NCBI GenBank assembly: GCA_905221605.1
Contig: CAJNDS010001024.1
Coordinates: 147,501-209,500, forward strand
Direction of reading: 5' to 3'
Length of the DNA: 62,000 nt
Origin: Symbiodinium natans
Lineage: Eukaryota > Sar > Dinophyceae > Suessiales > Symbiodiniaceae
Numbering within the stretch: position 1 is the first letter of the stretch; every line of letters starts with the position of its first letter. Position numbers and translations under genes: made by a program. Positions 1 to 8,932 of the stretch are shown piece by piece. The notes beneath the pieces were generated by a model. The model was not told the DNA's origin. It saw nothing but the letters and a program-made list of their open reading frames with translations, and searched no databases.

Positions 1-289
1 AGAGAGCTCTGCCCATAAGTCCATGCGTGAGCATGGCGCGGCATGAAGTTCAACATCCATGCTCACATGCCAATTTCAATACTATATAACATGGTATAGT
101 ACATTACTATCATATAATAGAAAGAATACTATACTATAATATTATGGGATAGAATATAATATAATCTTTGATGGCCTCCAGCTTCGGGACGTCAGCTCAA
201 GATCAAGGAGAGGACTTGTGGAGGCAAGAGAAATTTCGCTGGAAACCCGAGCCGCACCCCGAAAATACACACGCAACGAAGGGAGACGG
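1..289. other. AT-rich non-coding stretch
   Basis: No protein-like frame was seen. Bases 60-165 are strongly AT-rich, with repeated ATA/TATA words and no clear period. The segment ends at the first telomere-like tract. Confidence 0.5.
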
Positions 290-313
290 GTTTAGGGTTT
301 AGGGTCTAGGGTT
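290..313 (+). repeat. Interstitial telomere-like tract (TTTAGGG)n
   Basis: About three units of GTTTAGG, the last one changed to GTCTAGG. It is a short internal copy of the Arabidopsis-type telomere repeat known from dinoflagellates. Both flanks are unrelated sequence, so this is not a chromosome end. Confidence 0.9.
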
Positions 314-599
314 TTCTTCTACTCGCAGCGTTGCTGCACTCAGGGTGAGGTCAAGACGGGAGGTTAGAGGCACCCTTCGTTCAGAAACCACAGGATACTT
401 GGAGCTGTTGTTCTCTGAGTTGGTTCCTTGCGGAGTTGCAAAAGATATCTGCAAACTGCTCTGGGCCATGGACACTGTCATCATCTATCACCGATGCAGA
501 CTACGTATCGACGACAAACCACCAACTTTTGCGGCCATGGCACCCCAATCAAAGCGCTCAGGAGTTGGAATTGGCACCTGAATCGGCGGTTATACATCT

Positions 600-870
600 A
601 TACACAATAAAGAGAAGATACTATAATATAACATAATGATATAATACACTACAATGCAACAAAATATGTATACATGGTGTATATAATGTAATGTCATGCA
701 ATGTAATGTTATGTAATGCATTGCATTGCAATGCCATGCAATGCAACGTAATGCAACACATATATACTTCTTTACTTAGTTCTATATATATATCTGTATA
801 TATAGATTTATTTTTCTATATGCATGTTTACACTAATATTAATATTTATATTTATCAACATTCACGCACA
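600..870. repeat. AT-rich low-complexity region with ATGCA/ATGTA words
   Basis: Bases 640-760 consist mostly of imperfect five-base words (ATGCA, ATGTA, ATGTT). This is followed by TATA-rich DNA to about 865. No gene was seen. The open frames here follow from low complexity. Confidence 0.7.
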
Positions 871-960
871 GTTGTCGTTGAATGAAACCTAAACTTGCTG
901 AAGGAGTCTCGAAACATTAAGCTGAGATGCAGGAGTTTGGGGGCTTCTTCTCTTCCCTTG

Positions 961-990
961 GGTTTAGGGTTTAGGGTTTAGGGTTTAGGG
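961..990 (+). repeat. Interstitial telomere-like tract (TTTAGGG)n
   Basis: Four consecutive GGTTTAG units. On the minus strand the tract begins directly after the likely end of the exon at 992-1190, so it would form the first bases of that intron. Confidence 0.92.
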
Positions 991-991
991 C

Positions 992-1190
992 TAGGAGGAA
1001 GGTGGCCCTCAAAAAGCCCATGAACCCTGCAGAAAGCCCTAAGAATAATCCATACCTCCGAGCCTCGGCTGCTGCTTGAGCTGCACTGAGCCCAGATTCT
1101 GTGGAGCCTCCATTGGGCTCTCTGCGTGGGGGCGTGATGGCTTCTGTACTGTACGTCACCCGTGTCGGTGCTTGAGGTGTCATTTTCAGG
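992..1190 (-). CDS. Putative exon of a membrane protein
   Basis: This minus-strand frame has protein-like composition. An alanine-rich helix (SAAQAAAEARRYG) is followed by a hydrophobic, glycine-containing segment (LFLGLSAGFMGFLRATFLL), as in a transmembrane helix. The frame then runs into the telomere-like tract, where it would encode only repeat-derived residues. The exon therefore probably stops at about 992, which would give a GC donor (cta|gccctaaa). The helix pattern recalls ABC-transporter membrane domains, but that is only an impression. The upstream boundary was not resolved; several AG acceptors lie at 1150-1190. No partner exon could be joined with confidence. Confidence 0.45.
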
Positions 1191-1310
1191 ACCGGGTCTT
1201 TTAGATGTTGGACACGACATATGGAACCGCACAAAACTAACGAAGTAAGTCAGAGCCAAGACCACAGTGTCAGCCTTTCGTGTCAAGCCTCCATGTGCCG
1301 CTATTGCAAT

Positions 1311-1374
1311 TGCGGAAGATCAAGACCAAGGTTGACGTTCACAAGATGGGCTCCGAAAAGTACCGTCTAGCAGT
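1311..1374 (+). CDS. Possible short plus-strand exon
   Basis: A lysine-rich frame (KIKTKVDVHKMGSEKYRLA) ends at a GT followed by GTGAGT-like sequence near 1375, as expected for a splice donor. It is only about 21 codons long and no acceptor stands out. The neighbouring exons are on the other strand. I do not recognise the protein. The call rests on composition alone and could be chance. Confidence 0.22.
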
Positions 1375-1742
1375 GTGAGTATCCCAGAACATTGATTCCG
1401 TTTCCTGAGCGCCACTAGTACATAGTATGCCTGGATACGCCTGGCACTCGGCTAACCTCTTTGCACCCCCCACGCCCGCCAAAATCAACACCGACTCCCC
1501 TCAGAACTGCTTTCGTTGAGAGGGCAGGACAGGAGTGAGCGGTGCACGGCGAATATGGTTCTGACTAATGGGACAGGACGTAGGTCAAGCCACCGAACTT
1601 GAGGACGTGCTACTTGGACTGTCTGCACACATATTCTACAATGTCCATTGCTATTGTCGGCATGCTGATTATTCTTTTTTTCACTTAATATATATGCATG
1701 ATGGGAGTATATGGCAATCGCTACCCCAACAAAGGGGTTCTC
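1375..1742. other. No feature recognised
   Basis: Ordinary mixed-composition sequence with a short pyrimidine/AT stretch near 1670-1700. No repeat or convincing exon was seen. Confidence 0.4.
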
Positions 1743-1925
1743 TCAAACAAAAAGCCCCAAAGCGCCTTGGGACTCCCAGGCTGGATTGCTCATCTTGTCC
1801 AGCAGGCCCCCGACATAGCTCTCCATCGCGTGGCCACAAGCCATCACGAGACCCGCACAGCCACCAAAAAGCTGCCCTCTCAACCGACCGAAGTTCTCAA
1901 GCTTTGCAGACTGGTGTCCGGTCAT
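1743..1925 (-). CDS. Possible exon, unknown product
   Basis: An open minus-strand frame of 60 codons reads like coding sequence (LRGQLFGGCAGLVMACGH, then SYVGGLLDKMSNPAW). It is glycine-rich and mildly hydrophobic. No family is recognised and the splice borders were not settled. The plus strand carries a longer open frame over the same bases, so either frame may be the shadow of the other. Confidence 0.28.
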   Translation of the reverse strand: MTGHQSAKLENFGRLRGQLFGGCAGLVMACGHAMESYVGGLLDKMSNPAWESQGALGLFV

Positions 1926-2463
1926 TGCTACGAGAATGCGTTGTAGCGTGCCATCGTGTGGCTCTTTGTGCGAACTTCTTCTGCCATGCGATCCCCTGCC
2001 CGAAGTTAGTCAGGAGGCAGCTCGTACCGCTGTCCCCCCTCGAACCTCGGACACTTGCGAAGCCAAACCTCGCTGAGGCTTCCATTTAGTGAATAATCGG
2101 ATATAATGGGTGAAAATAGGTGGAGTGGGGATGGGTCGGGCGCTTGGGCCTTTCGTCCAGAAGAGTGGGGTTCTTCCATGAATGAAAGCCGAAGCTCAAA
2201 TGTTATTTCCTGAAGCAGCAGAAGTTGCAAGCAAATGAAGGTATGACTATGTACGAAACCCATCCCTATCCGGCCCTATCCTCAAATATCAGAGCACCCG
2301 GCCAGCTTGGCTTTCGTCTTCGGCTCCGCTCGTGGGGGCGCTGTGACCGGCCTTTTGTGATTGATACCCTGGAGACCCCTCGTTTCATTGCAAGCCTGTT
2401 ATTTGGTAACAACCATGATTCATGTAGAATCTTTGACGGCCTGCCGAGTTAGAGGATCTTTAT

Positions 2464-2561
2464 GGGGGTTTACGAAAGAAAGGGACCCCTAATAAAGGAT
2501 TCCCTTAAATAAAATATAATAAGGACCCCTGATAAGGTACCCCAATTTCGGGTTAACCCCC
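2464..2561. mobile_element. MITE-like inverted-repeat element, family B
   Basis: The element starts with GGGGGTTTACGAAA and ends with TTTCGGGTTAACCCCC, which are near inverse complements. Its interior carries GGACCCCTAATAA and GACCCCTGATAAGGTACCCC. The same ends and interior words recur at 25625-25730 and 29872-30037. No coding capacity. It is best read as a short non-autonomous DNA element. Confidence 0.6.
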
Positions 2562-3414
2562 TCTGCGTTTTGGGTAAAGCCTGCCATCCAAATATCTCTG
2601 GGCTGGTTGGAAGGAGCTACGCCTGAAACCTGACACTACTGTACTCCAAATCAATGACAACTTCACCTGTTCCCCCCCCAAAACCCCGAGACTGCCAAAC
2701 TGAGGGGGGGAGGTGGGCTTCAGTCCCATAAGAACTTTAGGCCAAAATGAAGTTCGTCTAAGCCCCCGCCCCTTGATACTCGATTCTGCCAACTTCGGAA
2801 CACAACTTCGTCGAACCTTCTCTCATCTCTCACGGGCATCTACCCCTTGGGCCCTTCGTGAAGCCTTCCCTCCCGGCCCCAGCTCTGCCCCACTGATGGC
2901 TTCCTACTTCCGCGTCGCCCTGAAAGACAGCACGGGAGCATATTTGCAAGTGCAGCAGCCACCTGGGACCGGAATTGAGAACCGTTAGGGTACATGCAGC
3001 AAGCTCGTTTCCCTGACCGCCAGTTCGACAGTGGAGCTCCTTACAAGAGCTTGACAGTGTTGGCATTCATCTGAGCCGAAGGCGACGCTGGTGATACATG
3101 GCTGGCAACGCTTCCGCTGAGACTGTCTCCTTGGCCAAGGCAGTAAAACAATCTGCAGGACAAAACTCCGTACAATTGAACCCCCAAGCCCAGGCTGTTG
3201 TATGTCCCTTTCTGAATGGCGGTTTGAGATCACACCTCAGGGCGGGATCTGATACTTGGGAACCACAGAAGGACATGTCTACATCAGGAAAATCGCTCTA
3301 CGACTGTTGCCATGTCATGTGGTATTGCTTCTCGGTGGTTCCCATAGTGCGTTGAGATACCACATGGCTCATTCATGGCAAGCCATTGATTCTTGATGCT
3401 GCTGCCACCGCCTT
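2562..3414. other. No gene assigned
   Basis: Both strands hold open frames of 60-90 codons, but none has convincing splice borders or a recognisable motif. A plus-strand frame at 2897-2986 beginning MASYFRVALKDSTG is the most protein-like. No repeat was seen apart from short C and G runs at 2660-2712. Confidence 0.35.
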
Positions 3415-3740
3415 TCAATGCCCTGCAACACAGCTGGGGCCGTCTGAAGAGTTTCCTCGTGTTGTAGCGACGAAGACCTCCATGAACTGCCGGGCGCGGT
3501 TGGCTGGGAGGAAGTCCCAGAAGCAATGTCCACGATTTTTTCTTTGTGTTGAAGTCCATGGGCAGTCGAAAAAGTCAAGCATCCCCTCGGAACCGGCAAT
3601 GAGTACCTCAGAAAGGAGCTCTTCAGGGATATGCTCGGTCACATCAGTGAAGAGGGCCGCCGCTTCCTTTCTTGCTTCTTCTTGCCCTGGGCCCTTGCCG
3701 CGGGTGTTGAGGCACTCTGAAGCTGCCTCGAAGATCTGAA
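3415..3740 (-). pseudogene. Mei2-like RRM fragment, frame-disturbed
   Basis: The minus-strand frame reads TDVTEHIPEELLSEVL, then GMLDFFDCP, then NRGHCFWDFLPANRARQFM. This follows the layout of the Mei2-type C-terminal RNA-recognition motif (IPN...LL...YDFFYLPIDF...NVGYAFINF...). An upstream stretch (FEAASECLNTRGKGPGQEEA) is open in the same frame. Between the DFF..P and NRG..F motifs the expected P-[IM]-D-F-x-T-K segment lies in another frame (PMDFNTKK). One base appears lost just before the ATG-GAC and one A gained in the following A-run. The frame ends in a stop soon after the RRM. Mei2-like proteins bind RNA through this domain. This copy is probably a decayed or retroposed paralogue, although an assembly error at the homopolymers would look the same. 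Confidence 0.55.
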
Positions 3741-5028
3741 GATCTCCTCCGCGTCAAGAATGGAGTCCATCACATGCTCAGGCTGCTCGGGTCTTTGCTG
3801 AACATCCGGGGAAGACCAGCCGAGCAGCAGGCGTCTCAACGTCACTGAGCAAAAACCCTGCAAGAACGTCCCTGTTTGCGCTTCCAAGAAGGGCGTTTCT
3901 GCGCAGTAACTGTGTACTGCGCTGAGTAATGCTGCACCGCGGGCCCCCTTGCCGGAACAAAAACACCGATATCTGCTTTGACTGTTGGGGGGGCGGGGGG
4001 GTAGCACAACACGCAGGGTCCTGACATCTCAGTGCATCAGAGACACGGCAGTAGTGGACGAAGCGCCTGGGGCTCTTAAGGCGTCTTATGGCTACACCCG
4101 TCACAGCGCACTCCTCCTTCTTACGGGGCTTCGGTTTCGGTGGGTTTGGAACTGGGGCCGGGGTACCCAGCTGCTGACCCCGAACCGAGGCTCCATCCCC
4201 CTGCTCAAACCCTTCGCTACCACCGTTCCCAGAAGACAAATAATCAGCACCCATCTTTCACGCCACAGCTCAGACCAAGCAAAGGTGGCTCCCGAATTTT
4301 CGCACATCCAGGCAGAGCCCTCTGCTGTCAGCCAAGTCACGCCCCATGAGGTGTGAACCGCCCGGTGGTGGGCTCGAAGATGCTCGAAGACCACGCCTTC
4401 CCAGGGATTCTTGCCAGAAGCTCTAGCGCTTCTTCGAGTTCGCAGTGCGTGGCCTTCACATGGCTCTTTTGGGATTGCCGCTTAACACGTGTTTTGTGAG
4501 TTGAGGGTTGAAGAGATACCCGGGATCCGCTTTCAGATCTCCAAAGTACTGGCAGTGCGTGCTTACAAAGCTTTCAACTGCTGCTCTCTAGGCACGCTGC
4601 AAGTGGCGCAGGTCGACATACGACTGCCCGGCGTATTCTCACGTGATCCGGCAGTGATCCGGCTCTATGCATGCATACAAGTCACTTTATGCTTTAGCAT
4701 GCTGTAGCCACTTCCGCATGTCCTCGTAAGATTTGGGCTTGTAGGAGCCCAAAGTGAAGGCGCCCATGCTCCATTCGGAGAACCTGGCAGTGGACTTCAA
4801 CAGGTGCTACTGCAGAACAAGGAAAATGGAGACAACTACTCAAAGACACAGAGAGCAAGTGTGCATGCTTGCTGGCTATGTCGACATATGTTGGCAATTA
4901 TACAATGTGTATATGTATATATACATATATATGTCTGTGTGTCTGTATAAATGCGATATGCAACAGTAGGTAAGAGCGCGCTATAAATAAATAAGGATAT
5001 ATATATATATATATGCTCATATACATAC
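3741..5028. other. No gene assigned; TA-repeat run at the end
   Basis: Open frames occur on both strands but none is convincing. A G/C run lies at 3987-4001. From 4905 to 5016 the DNA becomes TA-rich and leads into the ATAC microsatellite. Confidence 0.4.
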
Positions 5029-5091
5029 ATACATACATACATACATACATACATACATACATACATACATACATACATACATACATACATA
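5017..5091. repeat. (ATAC)n microsatellite
   Basis: About fifteen near-perfect ATAC units follow a short (TA)n run. The tyrosine/methionine/valine/cysteine-repeat frames seen here on the minus strand are artefacts of the repeat. Confidence 0.97.
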
Positions 5092-5282
5092 GGGAGACAT
5101 ACACACAAACACATGCATAGGTTTAACATGCACATGAAGCATACACACGACGCGCACGTACCCAAAACCTACCTCAATTGAATGGCATGTGTGCATTTCT
5201 ACAGACACGATACAGTTGCATGTTTATGCCTGCACAGCGGCCTTCTGCCGATGCGGCTCACATAAAAAAAAATGACGGGCCA

Positions 5283-5457
5283 TTAGATCATCATAGCCTC
5301 AAGGGGTCCGTGTACCGATATAGTGTATACTTGGGGCCTAAAAAGGGGATCATTTACAGCAGCTTTAGTGCCCAAATATGCACTGTTACTTTATGGGTAC
5401 ATGGACCCTAAACCCTAAACCCTAAACCCTAAGTTACTATATGGGTACATGGACCCT
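5283..5457. mobile_element. Inverted-repeat element interrupted by a telomere-like tract
   Basis: AGGGGTCCGTGTACCGATATAG (5299 onward) is a partial inverse complement of TATGGGTACATGGACCCT (ends 5409). This gives a MITE-like hairpin. The right end is present twice, at 5385-5409 and 5433-5457 (24 of 25 bases equal). The two copies are separated by three and a half CCCTAAA units. The direct repeats look like a target-site duplication around the telomere-like insert, or a 48-bp tandem duplication. Confidence 0.55.
5406..5432 (-). repeat. Interstitial telomere-like tract flanked by 25-bp direct repeats
   Basis: CCCTAAA is repeated about 3.7 times. The direct repeat GTTACT(T/A)TATGGGTACATGG begins 21 bases before it and again just after it. 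Confidence 0.92.
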
Positions 5458-5629
5458 TAGGGCATTTCATTTTTCACCTCAAGTGCAGAAAAGCTGCCAG
5501 CTGATTCGCTCCACGAAGCCGAACATCTGTCGGTTCTGGAGGCCATTCACTGGATTCCTTGTGGAAAAGGGTTTAATCGCTCACACTCGGACAAGCCAGG
5601 CGAGGCACACAGGTTCAGCAGTCTCAAAA

Positions 5630-5660
5630 GGGTTTAGGGTTTAGGGTCTAGGGTTTAGGG
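5630..5660 (+). repeat. Interstitial telomere-like tract
   Basis: Four GGTTTAG units, one changed to GGTCTAG. No direct repeat was seen at its borders. Confidence 0.9.
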
Positions 5661-5739
5661 GGGCCTACAGAACAGTGAGGAGGGAATGTCACTGTATGCT
5701 GGTCGAGCGCAATGCGATAGATATCTTGAACTTTACAGC

Positions 5740-5915
5740 CGAACCCCCAAAACCGACCAGCTGGAACTGGTACTGCCACCCGGCGTCATGAGCTCGTCGA
5801 CAAACGAGACAAGATCGTCAGCATCATTCGTACCCATGGTGACCTCCATGATGCTTTGCAGGCTCGCACACTCCAGGCAAGCCCAAACCAAAGCACAAAT
5901 CTCGCCTTTGCAGTT
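5740..5915 (-). CDS. Putative exon, helical protein
   Basis: The minus-strand frame reads EICALVWACLECASLQSIM and then NDADDLVSFVDELMTPGG. It alternates small hydrophobic and acidic residues, as in alpha-helical repeat proteins. An AG acceptor is possible at about 5917 (aactgcaaag). The end is unresolved. It lies downstream of, and on the same strand as, the two spliced exons at 6142-6545. It may be a later exon of that gene. Confidence 0.42.
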
Positions 5916-6141
5916 GGCGTAGCACGTTTTACCCACCGAAAACCACCCACATCCCCGATGTACAGTTAACGAGCAGGGCCTTGCCAAGTACCAAGTACTA
6001 CGTGGCAGAGTCACAACGAGCAACGGCAAAGAAGTCTCACTTCCCTTCATCAGCAGCCCAATACTCACCTCACTGCACGTGACATTGCACACACGTGATA
6101 GAACGGCAGCTCTGGCTACATTTCTTTCTCGGATTGCGAGC

Positions 6142-6252
6142 CTCGGTAAGCCAAAGTGTCTTCTTCGTCCTGCCGGAAGTGCCCTGGAAATCTTCGAGAA
6201 ATGCCTGCGCTCTGAAGGGTCCGTCGTTTGGCACTTTCAGAGTCAAAAGCGG
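6142..6252 (-). CDS. Exon of unknown gene, joins 6453-6545
   Basis: The exon follows a pyrimidine-rich acceptor (gtctgcag) and reads PLLTLKVPNDGPFRAQAFLE, then DFQGTSGRTKKTLWLTE. It looks strongly coding and has no internal stop. The right border could be a GC donor at 6141. Its start is in phase 0 and so is the end of the upstream exon at 6453, so removing the 200-base GT-AG intron between them keeps one frame. I do not recognise the family. Confidence 0.5.
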
Positions 6253-6452
6253 CTGCAGACACCCGGCTTGTTACATTCCATGGGCCAGTAGGACTGTGGC
6301 GGCCGAAGGACCGGGCAGGAAAGCAAGAGGAATCGAGAACGGTGCCAATGTATGTAGGTGAAGCCTCCTGATGTTGTTTCTGATCCCCTTGTGCTCCCTA
6401 GCTCATGAAAAAACGGGTCGGAACATGTCTTGCCGGAGTCTGATGTTCACAC

Positions 6453-6545
6453 CTTGCAATGTGCAGTTTCCGTGCGAAAAACACCGATGGCAATCTGGGC
6501 CTGATGGTATGCATGGAGCTTGTCCTTGATCTCTTGAGCAGATCC
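6453..6545 (-). CDS. Exon of unknown gene (5-prime neighbour of 6142-6252)
   Basis: The minus-strand frame reads SAQEIKDKLHAYHQAQIAI, then GVFRTETAHCK. It ends at tgcaag|gtgtga, a usable GT donor. The open frame begins after a stop at 6546-6548, so the acceptor lies within the first few codons. A longer open frame covering 6398-6826 on the same strand lies in another frame and lacks splice logic; I treat that one as a shadow. Confidence 0.48.
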
Positions 6546-6548
6546 TCA

Positions 6549-6961
6549 GATCCACCCCGATGGACGGCTCCATGGCAGAAGTACCGCAAGACGAGGGCCG
6601 TGACGCCTCTACACATCTTTACCAGAAGCATATCCCAACCATGAGATGCATTTATAACATAGCTTGGACGACCCAGAGCTGCCACAGCAGCTGTACGTTC
6701 CCATGGCAAGTCCTGACGCAGCCCCAAGATAACAGGCAAACCGCCCCAATCACTGTTGTGTCCAAGCGTCTCCCGTAGGCATGGATCGGCAGTGCTTCGA
6801 TAACATCCTAGGGAGCTTGTGAACAAGATGCAGAAGTGGCAGCTGTGGCCGGAGTTACAAATGCCTGGTCAAGCTCACACCCGACGATCTTAGACGGCAC
6901 AGCAGCAACTCAGAAATCTCTGCTTCCAGCATGCCCCGAATCCACGAATACTGAACCCGAC
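6549..6961. other. No feature recognised
   Basis: Mixed-composition DNA with only shadow frames. Part of the gene above may extend here. Confidence 0.35.
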
Positions 6962-6990
6962 CCCTAAACCCTAAACCCTAAACCCTAAAC
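6962..6990 (-). repeat. Interstitial telomere-like tract
   Basis: Four CCCTAAA units in a row. Confidence 0.93.
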
Positions 6991-7317
6991 TAGTAATCTG
7001 AGAAGAGGCACCCAGCAGTTCGTCAGTCGACCGTCGAGGCTGGTGCACTGCAGCGTCCTTGGTGAGGAACATATCTACGCATCCGCCACAAGGACATACC
7101 AGGACACAACGAAGGACTACCCAGTATCAGTACCTCTGCTCATCAAGGCTACATGGAGGGGGGACTCTTCCGGACACAGAAAATTCCCATGCGCAGAGCC
7201 CCCGAAAAGGCCCCTGAGCTCGAGCAGCCCGCACAAAAATCCTGTGACCCTGAGCCCAAGCTCGTGTGCCGTGACGTGATCTTCTGGACCCTTGCAGCCC
7301 TCCACTGCCCTACACGT

Positions 7318-7368
7318 CTAAACCCTAAACCCTAAACCCTAAAACCCTAAACCCTAAAACTCTAAAAC
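7318..7368 (-). repeat. Interstitial telomere-like tract, partly degenerate
   Basis: About six CCCTAAA units, some as CCCTAAAA and one as ACTCTAAAA. This length drift is typical of old internal copies. Confidence 0.92.
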
Positions 7369-7446
7369 AACTTAAGGTTGAGGGCTCCGGGTGGCCGAAG
7401 CCCAGCAAAGCCATGAGGAGAAGGCCTAGCGGCCTTCTGGGTCTCA

Positions 7447-7474
7447 ATTTAGGGTTTAGGGTTTAGGGTTTAGC
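7447..7474 (+). repeat. Interstitial telomere-like tract
   Basis: Nearly four TTTAGGG units. Confidence 0.92.
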
Positions 7475-7600
7475 CAAGCTTCAAAGTCTTGGCCTTGAAG
7501 GCCTTGAGCCAGCCGCGGCAGTACTTCGTGGCATTTGGCAGCGCCTTGGCAAAGCTTGGAAACTATCGGCCTGCGACTGCCAAAAGGAGGAGTTATGGAA

Positions 7601-7650
7601 GGGTTTAGGGTTTAGGGTTTACGGTTCAGGGGTTCAGGAGTTCAGGGTTA
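7601..7650 (+). repeat. Interstitial telomere-like tract grading into GTTCAGG variants
   Basis: Two exact units are followed by TTTACGG and then a series of GGTTCAGG(A/G) variants. It is a degenerating array. Confidence 0.85.
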
Positions 7651-7986
7651 CAGCGCTCATGTCGCGGACGCCTCGACACGGCACCTGAGCCCAAAAACAT
7701 AAAGCCAAGAATCGACTTCATCTGCGCCAACGATCTTAAACTGACATATTCCATATGATCATCACAAGGTCCTATAGTTGAGGGGTTGAAGGGGGTTCTC
7801 TCTTGGGATTAACAGGGTCGAAGAGCTCCGGAAGAGCATAACCTTGACTTCCATAAACCCTACATCCATTTCGGGGGTTAACCCCTTCATCCGAATATTC
7901 AACGTTTTGGAGACCCGAATATTTCAGGGAACCTAAAGGTATTCCGACGCTCACTCTCGCACAAGCCCGGCAAGTTCTTTAGGGCT

Positions 7987-8090
7987 TTTAGTAGGGGCCC
8001 AAAAAACCCACCTAACATAAGGATTCTACAAGCATGGTTTTCCAGAATCCCTCTTATAGGGGCCCTTATACACCCCAAGAGTGGGATCAT
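7987..8090. mobile_element. Weak inverted-repeat element
   Basis: TAGGGGCCC and TAAGGATTCT on the left are answered by AGAATCCCTCTTATAGGGGCCC on the right. It resembles the other short palindromic elements in its GGGGCCC/CCCTTAT words. The sequence 7870-7890 just upstream has the TTTCGGGGGTTAACCCC end seen in family B. Confidence 0.4.
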
Positions 8091-8463
8091 TATGCTTATG
8101 TGATGGTTTAGCAGGATCTGGGGATGTAAAGGAGAGTTGGTGATCAGTGTCACTGACATGTAGGTGCAGATGAGGCACAACATGCTGTGTACTTCTCAGC
8201 TTGTACTGTACTGCAGACTGAGGCGCTTAAACCGCCATAACTGTTCGTCTGAAGCCGTTATAAACCTAAACCGGTGGTGAATGATGCCGGGTAGCTGGAT
8301 CTTCGCTGCAGTCGTCTTCCGGTTGAGCAGCCTCGCCACCAGCCACCCGTGTATTCTTTACCCCCACCAAGAAGCAGCGCTGGCGTGAGAACCAGCACCA
8401 AGGATGCTGGAAGGCACGATCTGATTCAAGCTTTCTTAATTCGTGCTTTCCCACCCAATCATA

Positions 8464-8826
8464 TCAATGGCTTCGAGACTCGAAGCCTACGGGCCTCCAG
8501 CACCATCTTCCCCCTACTTCCATCCGCAAGCGTCTGAAACAGCGCATGTACGCGTTGCACAACTTGGGCAACGCCTGGGCCATGGCTGGCGCAGCGATCT
8601 TGCGCAACGTCCCTGGCATGGCCGAGCCGGATGAGGTGAAGAGTTTGCCGCACGCTGCAGTCTTGTGGACCTCGACCTGTACAAATTCATACATACCTGC
8701 CAGAATGATCCAGAATGCACATGCCAAGAGCATCCCTACCACGAGCCTCATGGAGCTACAATACAATAACAAGGACGCTGCCACTTCGTGAGGGCGAGCC
8801 GTTTGTCCCAGGATGTTACGCACCAC
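8464..8826 (-). CDS. Putative membrane-protein exon
   Basis: This is an open minus-strand frame of 120 codons. It has a clear hydrophobic segment (MRLVVGMLLACAFWIILAG), a following VQVEVHKTAACGKL stretch, and a basic, methionine/alanine-rich part (AAPAMAQALPKLCNAYMRCF). One transmembrane helix is likely. A second minus-strand frame over 8459-8653 (HARDVAQDRCASHG..VAQVVQRVHALFQTL) is also protein-like, so which frame is used is uncertain. No family is recognised and the splice borders are not settled. Confidence 0.38.
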   Translation of the reverse strand: MVRNILGQTARPHEVAASLLLYCSSMRLVVGMLLACAFWIILAGMYEFVQVEVHKTAACGKLFTSSGSAMPGTLRKIAAPAMAQALPKLCNAYMRCFRRLRMEVGGRWCWRPVGFESRSH

Positions 8827-8862
8827 TTTCTACAGAGAGGACCCTGGACTCTTTGCAACCTA

Positions 8863-8932
8863 CCCTAAACCCTAAACCCTAAACCCTAAACCCTATAAAC
8901 CCTAAACCCCCTAAACCCTAAACCTGAACCCT
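8863..8932 (-). repeat. Interstitial telomere-like tract, about nine units
   Basis: One of the longest telomere-like arrays here: CCCTAAA repeated, with CCCTATAAA and CCCCCTAAA variants near 8894-8910. Confidence 0.94.

Noticed and set aside
3386-3739. 117-codon plus-strand frame
   Set aside because: It is the antisense of the Mei2-like RRM segment; its Ser/Ala/Arg composition is typical of a shadow.
4836-5208. Frames with MYVC repeats
   Set aside because: Translation of the ATAC microsatellite.
6398-6826. 142-codon minus-strand frame
   Set aside because: The exon at 6453-6545 in another frame has a donor, a phase-matched partner and better composition.
8863-8932. Telomere-like array as a true chromosome end
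   Set aside because: It is short, imperfect and continued by unique sequence on both sides, like all other tracts in the window.
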